From CAWGMT01 sp963823675 (GTDB taxonomy: Bacteria > Planctomycetota > Planctomycetia > Isosphaerales > Isosphaeraceae), in contig CAWGMT010000003.1 of assembly GCA_963823675.1 (NCBI GenBank), forward strand, positions 1-40,860: a stretch of 40,860 nt of DNA, written 5' to 3'. Shown here piece after piece: positions 18,469 to 25,759 of this stretch (position 1 is its first letter; every line of letters starts with the position of its first letter). Made by a program: the position numbers and the translations under genes. The notes under the pieces were generated by a model, which saw nothing but the letters and a program-made list of their open reading frames with translations, was not told the origin of the DNA and did no database searches.

Positions 18469-18651
18469 CCCATTCTGAACATTATGGGCCAGTACCGGCC
18501 GGAGTACGAGGTGGGTCAGATTGCCGGGTATGGGCTCCCAGCCAAGTACGCGGAGATCGACCGGCGGCCAGCCGGCGAGGAGCTCGAGTGGGCTCACGCC
18601 GCCGCCCGTCAGGCCGGGCTGTGGCGCTTCGACGAGCGGTGGGCGGTGTGA
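18469..18651 (+). pseudogene. C-terminal fragment of a radical SAM protein (PflA-like, COG1313 type)
   Basis: The frame gives NIMGQYRPEYEVGQIA, KYAEIDRRPAGEELEWAH and AAARQAGLWRFDERW. This is the typical end of putative pyruvate-formate-lyase-activating-like radical SAM proteins (pattern NxMxQYRPxY...I.RRPT..E...A...A...GLWRFDER). The catalytic CxxxCxxC part is absent, so only the last 55-60 residues remain. It overlaps no other gene. Confidence 0.7.
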
Positions 18652-18772
18652 GCAAGCGTTTTGCCTCGGCAGCGATGTCTTCGCCCCAGCCGAGCCGGCT
18701 CAGTGGCCTGGCAATCCGACGGTACCCGAGGCCAGCTCGGGTACAGGGTTCGGCGGAAGGGTCGCCAACCTC

Positions 18773-19006
18773 TCAGGTCGGTCCCGAGAGATGCTGGACG
18801 GGGGTGTTGTGGCCCCAGGCGACCCGGTCACGGCTCAGGCCGAAGGCCGCAGCGATGCGGTCGCGGTCGTGCCGGCTCGGCGTCCACCGGTCCAGCACGA
18901 TTGCCTCGACTCGCTGCTCGTCCACGCCCGTGCGATCGGCGAGCTGCCTGGCATCGATTCCGCGCTCGGCGCAGAGTCGCTCAACGCTCGTGATTGTGTT
19001 GGTCAT
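18773..19006 (-). CDS. Small XRE-like helix-turn-helix protein
   Basis: A 77-aa protein that is almost entirely a cro/C1-type HTH: SVERLCAERGIDARQLADRT, then VDEQRVEAIVLDRWTPSRHDRDRIAAAFGL. Its tail (VAWGHNTPVQH) resembles small planctomycete regulators with the GHTxPVEH ending. GGAGG 9 bases before ATG 19006 supports the start. It probably binds DNA as a dimer; the target is unknown. It ends 120 bp from the radical SAM tail and points away from the CRISPR array. Confidence 0.75.
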   Translation of the reverse strand: MTNTITSVERLCAERGIDARQLADRTGVDEQRVEAIVLDRWTPSRHDRDRIAAAFGLSRDRVAWGHNTPVQHLSGPT

Positions 19007-19362
19007 GATCGCTAACCTCCACGCGGCACCCGCCAGACCGTGAGGCCCTGAACCCTCGTAGCACGAGTTTTGGGTTAAGGCTCATGAGCAAGGCGGGCGG
19101 TGCAGCGCTTCAAGGCCACGCGGGTGCCTGGACGCGCTCCGATGAACAAAAAAGGCCCCGCCGCACAACCGGTGCACGGCAAGGCCACCTTGACCCATTC
19201 TTCCAGCCCTTTCACAAGGCCGGGAGGTCTAATCTTATTAGATATCACGTTACACCAGATATCAATGATTTTCCCTGCGATTCGGACATAAGACGTTGGC
19301 GTCGGTCGGCGTCTCGAGGATTCAGCCCCGCGCCGCTTCCGCGCCGCATCCACCCGCTTGAC
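19007..19362. other. Gene-free stretch including the probable CRISPR leader
   Basis: No convincing gene. The part 19220-19290 is markedly AT-richer than its surroundings (TCTAATCTTATTAGATATCA). If repeat orientation follows the E. coli type I-E pattern, the leader lies on this 5' side. This is an inference from position and composition. Confidence 0.4.
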
Positions 19363-19513
19363 GTTCTCCCCACGGGCGTGGGGATGGTCCGGCAACCTCA
19401 CCGTCTCGGTGAAGCTTGGATCTGTTCTCCCCACGGGCGTGGGGATGGTCCGACCATCAAGACGATCCACGTGGTCGGTGGTGGGTTCTCCCCACGGGCG
19501 TGGGGATGGTCCG
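19363..19513 (+). CRISPR. Short CRISPR array, three type I-E-like repeats, two spacers
   Basis: Three identical 29-bp repeats lie at 19363-19391, 19424-19452 and 19485-19513, separated by two different 32-bp spacers (19392-19423, 19453-19484). Each repeat begins GTTCTCCCCACG and ends GGGGATGGTCCG, with a palindromic stem CCCCACG/CGTGGGG. The repeat and spacer lengths and the inner palindrome match the type I-E pattern (the E. coli repeat has the same GTTCCCCGC...GCGGGGAT layout). No cas gene is in this window. Confidence 0.93.
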
Positions 19514-19643
19514 GACAAAGGTTTAGGACAGGCAACGCGCTATCGACTTCGGTCATCCGCCCCGGTAAGCCGCGCGGATCAGTGAAGAGAGATGCCTTTG
19601 GATTCGGCCAGTTACCTTGATCGTTCCCCTGGGAGGCCGCACC

Positions 19644-20337
19644 GTGACCATCGCACGAGCGCATCTGATAGACCCCTCTGTTACTCGCTGGTACCATTGC
19701 ATCACCCGCTGCGTCCGCCGCGCATTCCTACTGGGCGAGGGTGAGAGCGACCGCGAGGTTTGGATCGATCACCGATTGCGCGAACTTGCGGAAATCTTCT
19801 CGATCTCGGTTGCAGGATTTTCGGTGATGGACAACCACCTGCATGTGCTGGCGCGGCTCGATCCGCAGGTCGCCGCGGGCTGGTCGGATGAGGAGGTCGT
19901 CCGGCGCTGGGGCCGGCTCTTCCCGCATGTTGCCCGTTTCCAACGCCTGGGTCGAGGATCGCCTCGGGCACCCCGATTGGGTCGCGACGGCGCGCGTGCG
20001 CCTGCAAAGCCTCAGTTGGTTCATGAAGTGCCTCAAGGAACCACTCTCACGGATGGCTAACCGCGACGAAAGGTTTTCGCTGGGCAGCTACTTGCTTCTC
20101 GTCGATTACACCGGCCGGTTGTTTCGCGAGGGCAAGGCGGTGATCTCGCGGCAAGTGGCCGAGATCTTCGAGCGGCTGGGCAGCGGCGCCGAGACCTGGC
20201 AGGCGCGGCTGGAGAAGCTGAGGAAGGGACGTCTGCTGGGCCGCTTCTTCGCAGCCAGCCGGCAGCGATTACGCGATGTGGCGCAGCGGTTAGTTCTGCA
20301 CCATGTGCCCAATCTGGGGGGATGCGCGGCGAGCTGA
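19644..20337 (+). pseudogene. Decayed REP-associated (HUH) transposase
   Basis: GTG 19644 follows GGGAGG at 19631. The start reads MTIARAHLIDPS, then WYHCITRCVRRAFLLGEG and FSVMDNHLHVLARL, the HUH motif. The frame shifts near 19935 to one reading LPVSNAWVEDRLGHPDWVA, then SWFMKCLKEPLSRMANRDE. That joins directly to SLGSYLLLVDYTGRLFREGK and the C-terminus ASRQRLRDVAQRL. The central block (GRFWxGRFKS to VNLNPIRA, about 160 residues in the copy at 291) is missing. So it has both a frameshift and an internal deletion. Its 3' end and flank occur as separate repeats at 21587, 21934, 28327 and 34881. Confidence 0.85.
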
Positions 20338-20708
20338 CGCCCGCGCGAAACCTTCACACGAGCCGATCTGAACGTCTCCCGGGCGATTCCCTGCGCTGAT
20401 TGGGAGAGCAACCGGTCCGGCGACGCTGGTTCCTCGGCGAAATGCAGGAATAGCAGGCCGAATCCCCGATCGTAGCCAATTGGCTGGCCGTCAGAGCGCT
20501 TCCGACCGACCTGGCACCGCCTGCGGGCCTCACCGGTTGCTGCGATGATGCTATTTGCCTGTCCCATTCCTTCGCTCAGGCGAGAAATGTCGCGTGCCGC
20601 GCGGCCTCCAGCCAGGCCTTGAAACGGAACAGCGCAGCCGCTAAGTTTTGCGCAGCAAAGTTGCCCGAGAGGGGGCAGCCGAGGGGACGCGAACCGACGA
20701 GGATCCTC
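20338..20708. other. 3' flank of the decayed transposase
   Basis: No gene seen. The part 20365-20440 resembles the flank found in the dispersed repeats (GCGATTCCCTGCGC, then CCGGCGACG.TGGTT), so it is probably the element's right end. Open frames across it on the minus strand have no recognisable product. Confidence 0.5.
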
Positions 20709-21581
20709 ATGGAACCGCTCGCAGCCAATCAGGCGGGTCGCTGGCGATACCCGCGGCTGAGCGTGCGCACCATGATCGCGCTCGTCCTCATTACGGGTGC
20801 AGGCGTCGGCTGGCTGATCCGCAGCGCGCGCATCCAGCGCGAGGCCGTCGCCGCGCTCCAGAAAAACGGAGGCGCCGTCAATTACAACTGGGAGGTGATC
20901 GACGGCAAACCGATTCCGGCCGGGAAACCTCCGGTGCCACGCTGGCTCGTCGATCTCGTGGGAATCGACTATTTCGGCCACGTCACCGATATCACCCTGA
21001 TGTGGACGACGTCGGTGCCGCCGGCAGCCCGGATCGCACCGTTAGAGCACCTCACTCGCCTCCAGGGCGTGCACGTCTTCGCGCCCTTCGGCGACGCCGA
21101 GCTGGCGCGACTCGAGGGGCTCAAAATCCTCTCCGCCTTGACCCTCGGAGGGGCCGATGTCACCGACGCAGGGCTCCCTCACCTGAAAGGCTTGCACAGG
21201 CTCTCGATCCTCAGCCTCGTCGGCACCAAGATCACCGACGCCGGGCTGGCGCGCCTGGGCGGCCTGACCAGCATTCACTACCTCGACGTGGGCAGGACCC
21301 AGGTCACCGACGCCGGGCTGCCGCATCTCAAGGGCCTCGCCAACCTCTCCTATCTCGACCTCTACGACACGCGAGTCACCGATTGCGGCCTTGTGCACTT
21401 GAAGGGGCTCTCGAACCTCACGTTCCTCCGCTTGGAGAGCACTCGCATCAGCGACGCCAGCCTCGCTCGCTTGAAGGGCCACGCCAAACTGTCCAGGCTC
21501 GAACTCCGCCACACCCAGGTCACCGCTGACGGAGTGAATGACTTGAAGCACGCTTTGCCGCGCCTGACCGTCAGGTACTGA
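20709..21581 (+). CDS. Membrane-anchored leucine-rich-repeat protein
   Basis: A 290-aa protein. One N-terminal membrane helix (about residues 22-38, MIALVLITGAGVGWLIR) is followed by a spacer region. About six and a half 24-residue LRRs then run from about residue 115 to near the end. The repeat pattern is LxxLxLxxTxVTDAGLxHLKGL, seen in TDAGLPHLKGL, TDAGLARLGGL and TDCGLVHLKGL. ATG 20709 was chosen because GAGGA lies 5 bases upstream and the membrane helix then sits near the N-terminus; an earlier in-frame start at 20619 lacks this. Planctomycetes carry many such LRR proteins, and they probably bind other proteins. It stands alone between transposon relics. Confidence 0.8.
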   Translation: MEPLAANQAGRWRYPRLSVRTMIALVLITGAGVGWLIRSARIQREAVAALQKNGGAVNYNWEVIDGKPIPAGKPPVPRWLVDLVGIDYFGHVTDITLMWTTSVPPAARIAPLEHLTRLQGVHVFAPFGDAELARLEGLKILSALTLGGADVTDAGLPHLKGLHRLSILSLVGTKITDAGLARLGGLTSIHYLDVGRTQVTDAGLPHLKGLANLSYLDLYDTRVTDCGLVHLKGLSNLTFLRLESTRISDASLARLKGHAKLSRLELRHTQVTADGVNDLKHALPRLTVRY

Positions 21582-21586
21582 GTCAA

Positions 21587-21736
21587 ATTTTCTCGGCGGC
21601 GGTCGGCGGGTTCTCGGTGATGGATAACCATCTGCACGCGCTGGTGCGGTTGCCAGCCGGCAGCGCCTTCGAGAAGTCGCCGAGCGCCTGGGGCTGCGAC
21701 GAGTGCCCAGCCTGGGCGGATGCGTGGCGACCTGAC
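21587..21736 (+). pseudogene. Internally deleted transposase remnant
   Basis: The N-terminal piece GGFSVMDNHLHALVRL is joined, with loss of the middle, to the C-terminal piece ASRQRLREVAERLGLRRVPS in another frame. Both parts match the transposase relic at 19644-20337. It begins 5 bp after the LRR gene stop. Confidence 0.7.
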
Positions 21737-21805
21737 GACGGGACGGGGCTCGGATCCGCGATTTACGGGCATCTCACACGCAAGCGGTTTAGCCGATTGA
21801 CCTTA

Positions 21806-21936
21806 TCACCGCGAAGACGCCAAGAGCGCGAAGGGAAGGGAAGAAGTCGTGAATGTACGGCATCAATCGCATGATTAATGATTGATGAGCGGGATCGGCG
21901 GATTTCTTGGCGCTCTTCGCGCCTTGGCGGTGAATC
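21806..21936. repeat. Imperfect long inverted repeat
   Basis: The left arm at about 21806-21836 (ATCACCGCGAAGACGCCAAG...) pairs with the right arm at about 21907-21936 (CTTGGCGCTCTTCGCGCC...) with a few mismatches, leaving a loop of about 70 nt. The arm sequence resembles a hairpin repeat I recall from many bacterial genomes. It ends exactly where the dispersed repeat at 21934 begins. Confidence 0.55.
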
Positions 21937-22440
21937 TCTGACTTCACACCGATCTGGTCGAATGATTGCGATTGCTTCGCGGCCAGCCGGCAGCGCCTTC
22001 GGGAAGTCGCCGAGCGTCTCGGCCTGCGACGAGTGCCCAACCTGGGCGGATGCGTGGCGACCTGACGAGGGCACGAAGGTCCGATCGCCAGCCGATTTTG
22101 GGATCGGGCGCGTGATTCCCTGCGCGGCTTGAGCGACCGCGCAGAAATAACTTTGCCAATTGTGGTGCAGGCGTCCCGCCTGCCGGCACGGGGAATGCAG
22201 GCGGGACGCCTGCACCACAATGATAAAGTCGCCACACTTATTCTCGCGCGGCGCCTTAACGGAACGAACGACTGGCGACGCCGGTTTCTGCACCCAATCC
22301 GAGAATTCCGGGCCTGTTCCGCGATCGGGAACGGTTGGCTCATTCGATGAGGCATCTGGAACCGACTCAACCGAGGCGGAGCCAATCCAGCCGTCGAGGC
22401 CGCACCTTAATCTGCCTGTTCTAGCTCTTCTAGCTCTCTT
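21934..22440 (+). repeat. Dispersed transposon-derived repeat, copy B (interrupted)
   Basis: From ATCTCTGACTTCA onward this matches 34881-35245 closely. It includes the last 27 or so transposase codons (ASRQRLREVAERLGLRRV) and a flank of about 280 bp ending in CCTGCCTGTTCTAGCTC-like text. The match is interrupted at about 22128-22254 by a hairpin-bearing insert. No intact gene lies within. It is probably a relic or non-autonomous form of the HUH element. Confidence 0.7.
22159..22221. repeat. Perfect 25-bp inverted repeat (REP-like hairpin)
   Basis: Arms 22159-22183 and 22197-22221 are exact reverse complements, separated by a 13-nt loop. The core is GTGCAGGCGTCCCGCC. Imperfect pairing extends outward (CGCAGAAATAA on the left, TTATTCTCGCG on the right), so the whole unit spans about 22137-22250. 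It splits dispersed repeat copy B, which shows it inserted later. Confidence 0.85.
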
Positions 22441-22614
22441 GCCTGTCCTGGCTCTTTTTTCGTACCGGGAACTTTCGAGAAAATTCCTCGACTTTATTGA
22501 GATTCACTTCGTGCTTTTCTCGCCTTCTTGCTTTATTCTCGAACGTACCGATGATCTCCATCGGTCGAGTCTAGATTTATGCATAATTGAGAATACGTCA
22601 AAAGGACCCGAGCC

Positions 22615-23955
22615 GTGTCGATTCTGCGCATTATTGGGCGCAGCCGTCGCGCCAACTCGATCACCGGTCGTGATCGGCTCCGCCGGCACGCACCCGAGCT
22701 CGAGCGACTGGCTGAGCGCACCCTTCTTTCGGCAGGCGCCGTGCATCTCTCCCTTATAGGCGGAGACCCCAGTACAAACCCACATCAGGTTGGCCGCGGT
22801 AAGGGACCGGCACTACTTGCTGGCTTCAGCCGGACCCCGCCAGACCTTTTCTCAGGTCGCGGGGCCTCGCACGACATTCTCGATGGCAGCAATGGGGCGA
22901 AGAGCGCAAGCGCGGGCGACGACCCAAGTACGGGCCTGGGCAAACCTCTTGCGAGCCAGGTGGCAAAGACGATCACGAGGAACGGCGTCTCGTCGATGTC
23001 CGCGACATCGGTCAACAACCAGCCCGCGGACTTCATCATCGATAAGGTCGGCAATGTCTATTACAACGCATTCCAGAACGGCGTCTGGACCGGTTGGCTG
23101 CCTGTCGTGGCACCCGCTGGCGCCACCCAGATTTCGGCCGTCGCTGTGAACGGCGTCCCTGGTGTTTTTGTCCTGAACGGCGCCGGCCAGGTCTACTTCT
23201 TATACTCGCTCGATCACGGCGCTCAATGGAATACCTCTTTCGTGGTCGCATCCGTGACTTCGGTCTCGGCGACGTCGGTGGGGGGTCAACCAGCGGTCTT
23301 TGTGGCGACCTCAGCCAAGAACGTTAACTACTTCGCCTCGACAAACGGGGGGGCCACATGGGCCATTGGCTCCGTGGTGAATGGTAGCGCCACAGTAACG
23401 TCGGTCTCGGCGACTTCGGTGCAGGGCAAGCCGGTCGTCTTCATGCTCAGTACCGCCAAGGACGTCTACTACGCCGCCTCGACCGATAACGGGGCCACGT
23501 GGGGCGTCGGCTCGGAAGTGAATAACAGCGCGACCGTAGCCTCGATCTCGGCGGCGTCGGCGTCGGTGGGCCGCGTCCCCGCCGTCTTCATGCGGAATAC
23601 TGCTAATGACGTCTACTACGCCGCCACGACGAACGGCGGCAACACGTGGGGTATCGGCTCGCTTGTGAACGGCACTAACACCGTCGCGGCGATCTCGGCA
23701 CTCGCGGTGAGGGGGCAGCCCGCGGTTTTCATGCTCACCACCGGGTATAGCGTATATTATGCGGCATCGAACGACAACGGGTCCACGTGGGGCGTCGGCT
23801 CTCTCGTGTTAAGTGGCGGCGGTATCACCTCGATCTCGGCGCTGTCGGTGAACAATGCCGCGGCCGATTTCCTCGCCAATTCGGCCGGCGATGTGTATTA
23901 CGTGAGCACGCCCAACAGTGGAGACTCGTGGAACTTCGCGATTCTGAGTGGCTGA
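22615..23955 (+). CDS. Surface protein with LEPR-xLL-type start and BNR/Asp-box-like repeats
   Basis: A 446-aa protein. The basic N-terminus and ELERLAERTLLSAG (about residues 25-38) resemble the LEPR-xLL motif found at the start of many planctomycete surface proteins. From about residue 125 there are about seven repeats of 55-60 residues with the pattern ISATSVxGxPAVFMxxTAxDVYYAASxDNGxTWGVGS. The S-x-D/N-N-G-x-T-W part is an Asp-box, typical of BNR beta-propellers. This predicts a beta-propeller displayed outside the cell; no sialidase active-site Arg triad can be assigned. GTG 22615 follows AAAAGGA. It lies 42 bp before the carrier-protein gene on the same strand, so it could be co-transcribed, but a functional link is unproven. 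Confidence 0.75.
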   Translation: MSILRIIGRSRRANSITGRDRLRRHAPELERLAERTLLSAGAVHLSLIGGDPSTNPHQVGRGKGPALLAGFSRTPPDLFSGRGASHDILDGSNGAKSASAGDDPSTGLGKPLASQVAKTITRNGVSSMSATSVNNQPADFIIDKVGNVYYNAFQNGVWTGWLPVVAPAGATQISAVAVNGVPGVFVLNGAGQVYFLYSLDHGAQWNTSFVVASVTSVSATSVGGQPAVFVATSAKNVNYFASTNGGATWAIGSVVNGSATVTSVSATSVQGKPVVFMLSTAKDVYYAASTDNGATWGVGSEVNNSATVASISAASASVGRVPAVFMRNTANDVYYAATTNGGNTWGIGSLVNGTNTVAAISALAVRGQPAVFMLTTGYSVYYAASNDNGSTWGVGSLVLSGGGITSISALSVNNAAADFLANSAGDVYYVSTPNSGDSWNFAILSG

Positions 23956-23997
23956 GTATTCACCTGTCCTCGATCAGTCGTCTCGGAGAGGCAACCC

Positions 23998-24243
23998 ATG
24001 GATCTCGGTGCCCGGCTGCGCGAAGGCCTGTTTACCCGCCTCGTCCCCCTGCCACGGGACCAGTGGCCCGATGACGACGCCAATCTCTTCGACCTAGGCC
24101 TCGATTCGCTGCGCGTCATGCGGCTGCTGGTGTTCATCGAACAGGAGCTGGGAGTTGTGGTTCCCGACTCGGCGATTACTCCAGAAACCATCGGCTCGGT
24201 GCGCGCCTTGATCAGTTTGATCGAGGCCCACCGGCCCTCCTGA
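23998..24243 (+). CDS. Stand-alone acyl/peptidyl carrier protein
   Basis: An 81-aa carrier protein. The phosphopantetheine site is clear: LFDLGLDSLRVMRLL, with S37. Helix 3 follows (VVVPDSAITPETIGSVRALISL). GGAGAGG six bases before ATG 23998 marks a good start. The adenylation gene begins 21 bp after its stop. It probably carries the aminoacyl thioester made by that enzyme and presents it to the dehydrogenase at 27186 and the condensation-like enzyme at 25760, like PltL or AnaD in proline-loading pathways. This role is inferred from context. Confidence 0.9.
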   Translation: MDLGARLREGLFTRLVPLPRDQWPDDDANLFDLGLDSLRVMRLLVFIEQELGVVVPDSAITPETIGSVRALISLIEAHRPS

Positions 24244-24264
24244 GCCCCGATCTCGAGTGCCGTC

Positions 24265-25752
24265 ATGCCCGACTCGTTGTACGTGCTCCTCCAGCAGGCC
24301 GCCGCAAGGGTGCCCGACCATCCCGCTGTGCTTTTTCGCGACCGTCAGCTCAGCTACCGGCAACTGGTCGACGACAGCACTCGCGCCGGAGCTCTGCTGG
24401 CGGAACAGGGCGCCGGGCCAGGCCGACGCGTCGCACACTGCTTCCGCAAATCGCCCGAGGCGCTGGTCGCCCTCTTCGCCCTGATCCGCACCGGCGCCAC
24501 GTATGTCCCGCTCGACCCGGCGTGGCCCGGCGACCGCATCCGGACGATCTGCCGCGATGCCGGCATCGAGCTGTGGGTGGGCAACGTGGCCCCATCATTT
24601 TCCATCCCCACCGTGTTTGCGCCGCCCTGCACGGGCCCCGGCGTCCCGCTCGCGGCGGCGGCCTCCTCCTCCTGCGACGTCGCCGCGCCCGAGGGCGGGA
24701 TCGCCAACATCCTGTTCACCTCGGGCTCGACCGGCCGGCCCAAGGGCATCGAGATCACCACGCGCAGCCTGCTGCACTTCTCGCACTGGGCGGTCGAGAC
24801 CTTCGCACTGGGCCCGGACGACCGTCTCGCCAACCACGCCCCCTACAGCTTCGACCTGTCCACGCTCGACGTCTTCGCCGCCGTCCGCGCCGGCGCCGCC
24901 ATGTGCCCGGTCCCCGAGGAAATCAAGGGGCTTCCCTACCAGATGGTCCGGCTCATCGCCGAGAAAAGGGTCACCGTCTGGTACTCGGTCCCCTTCGCCC
25001 TGACGATGATGCTCGACAAGCTTGCCGGCCACGACCTCCGGGCACTGCGGCACGTCTTCTTTGCGGGCGAGGTCATGCCCAAACCGACCCTGCGCTCCCT
25101 CGCCCGGTCCTTGCCTCACGTTGCCCTCACCAACCTCTATGGTCCGACCGAGACGAACGTTTGCACCTTCCACCCGGTTACCCCGGAAGACCTGATCGAC
25201 GAGGCGCCCTTGCCCATCGGCCGGGCGATCTCCGACACCCGGTTGTGGGTCCTCGACGAGGCCGGTCGGCCCACGGAATCGGCAGGCGAGCTGCTGGTCG
25301 CCGGGCCCACTGTCACGGCCGGCTATTGGAACGACCCGGCCCTCACCGCCCGCCGGCTGGGGCCCGCCCGCGACGGCGAGGGGTTGGCTTACCGTACCGG
25401 CGACATGGTGTCCCGCCGGCCCGACGGCGTACTGCTGTTCCACGGCCGCTGCGATCGCATGATCAAATGCCGTGGATATCGCATCGAGCCTGGCGAGATC
25501 GAGGTGGTCCTGGCTCGGCACCCCGCCGTCAAAGAGGCTTTTGTGTTCCTGGCGTCCGATGCCGCGTCCGGGGATCGCTTGAAAGCGTGCGTCGTCTGCG
25601 ACCTGGAGGCCCGACCCACCGACGGAGAACTGGCGGCCCATTGCCGGCTCTATCTGCCGCCGGGAATGCTTCCGGACGAGTGGCAAGCGCTCGAGGCGCT
25701 GCCACGAACCGATCGCGGCAAGGTTGACCTGGAAGCCCTGCGGCGGCTGTGA
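24265..25752 (+). CDS. Stand-alone amino acid adenylation enzyme, predicted proline-specific
   Basis: A 495-aa NRPS-type A domain that would activate an amino acid as aminoacyl-AMP and load it on the carrier. Motifs in order: A3 LFTSGSTGRPKG (150-161), A4 YSFDLSTLDVF, A5 NLYGPTETNVC (290-300), A7 YRTGD (377), A8 CRGYRIEPGEIE, and A10 TDRGKVD with K486. Aligned to PheA, the pocket residues are D197, L198, L201, Y240, F265, A267, L291, V299, C300 and K486. This D-L-L-Y-F-A-L-V-C-K is very near the D-L-L/F-Y-L-A-L-V-C pattern I recall for PltF, RedM and related proline activators. Length also fits PltF/AnaC. It ends 7 bp from the convergent condensation-like gene. Confidence 0.85.
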   Translation: MPDSLYVLLQQAAARVPDHPAVLFRDRQLSYRQLVDDSTRAGALLAEQGAGPGRRVAHCFRKSPEALVALFALIRTGATYVPLDPAWPGDRIRTICRDAGIELWVGNVAPSFSIPTVFAPPCTGPGVPLAAAASSSCDVAAPEGGIANILFTSGSTGRPKGIEITTRSLLHFSHWAVETFALGPDDRLANHAPYSFDLSTLDVFAAVRAGAAMCPVPEEIKGLPYQMVRLIAEKRVTVWYSVPFALTMMLDKLAGHDLRALRHVFFAGEVMPKPTLRSLARSLPHVALTNLYGPTETNVCTFHPVTPEDLIDEAPLPIGRAISDTRLWVLDEAGRPTESAGELLVAGPTVTAGYWNDPALTARRLGPARDGEGLAYRTGDMVSRRPDGVLLFHGRCDRMIKCRGYRIEPGEIEVVLARHPAVKEAFVFLASDAASGDRLKACVVCDLEARPTDGELAAHCRLYLPPGMLPDEWQALEALPRTDRGKVDLEALRRL

Positions 25753-25759
25753 CCGCCGC

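Noticed and set aside
19075..19518. Minus-strand 147-aa frame with GPSPRPWGE and DHPHARGEN repeats
   Set aside because: These repeated peptides are the translation of the CRISPR repeats, a common false gene.
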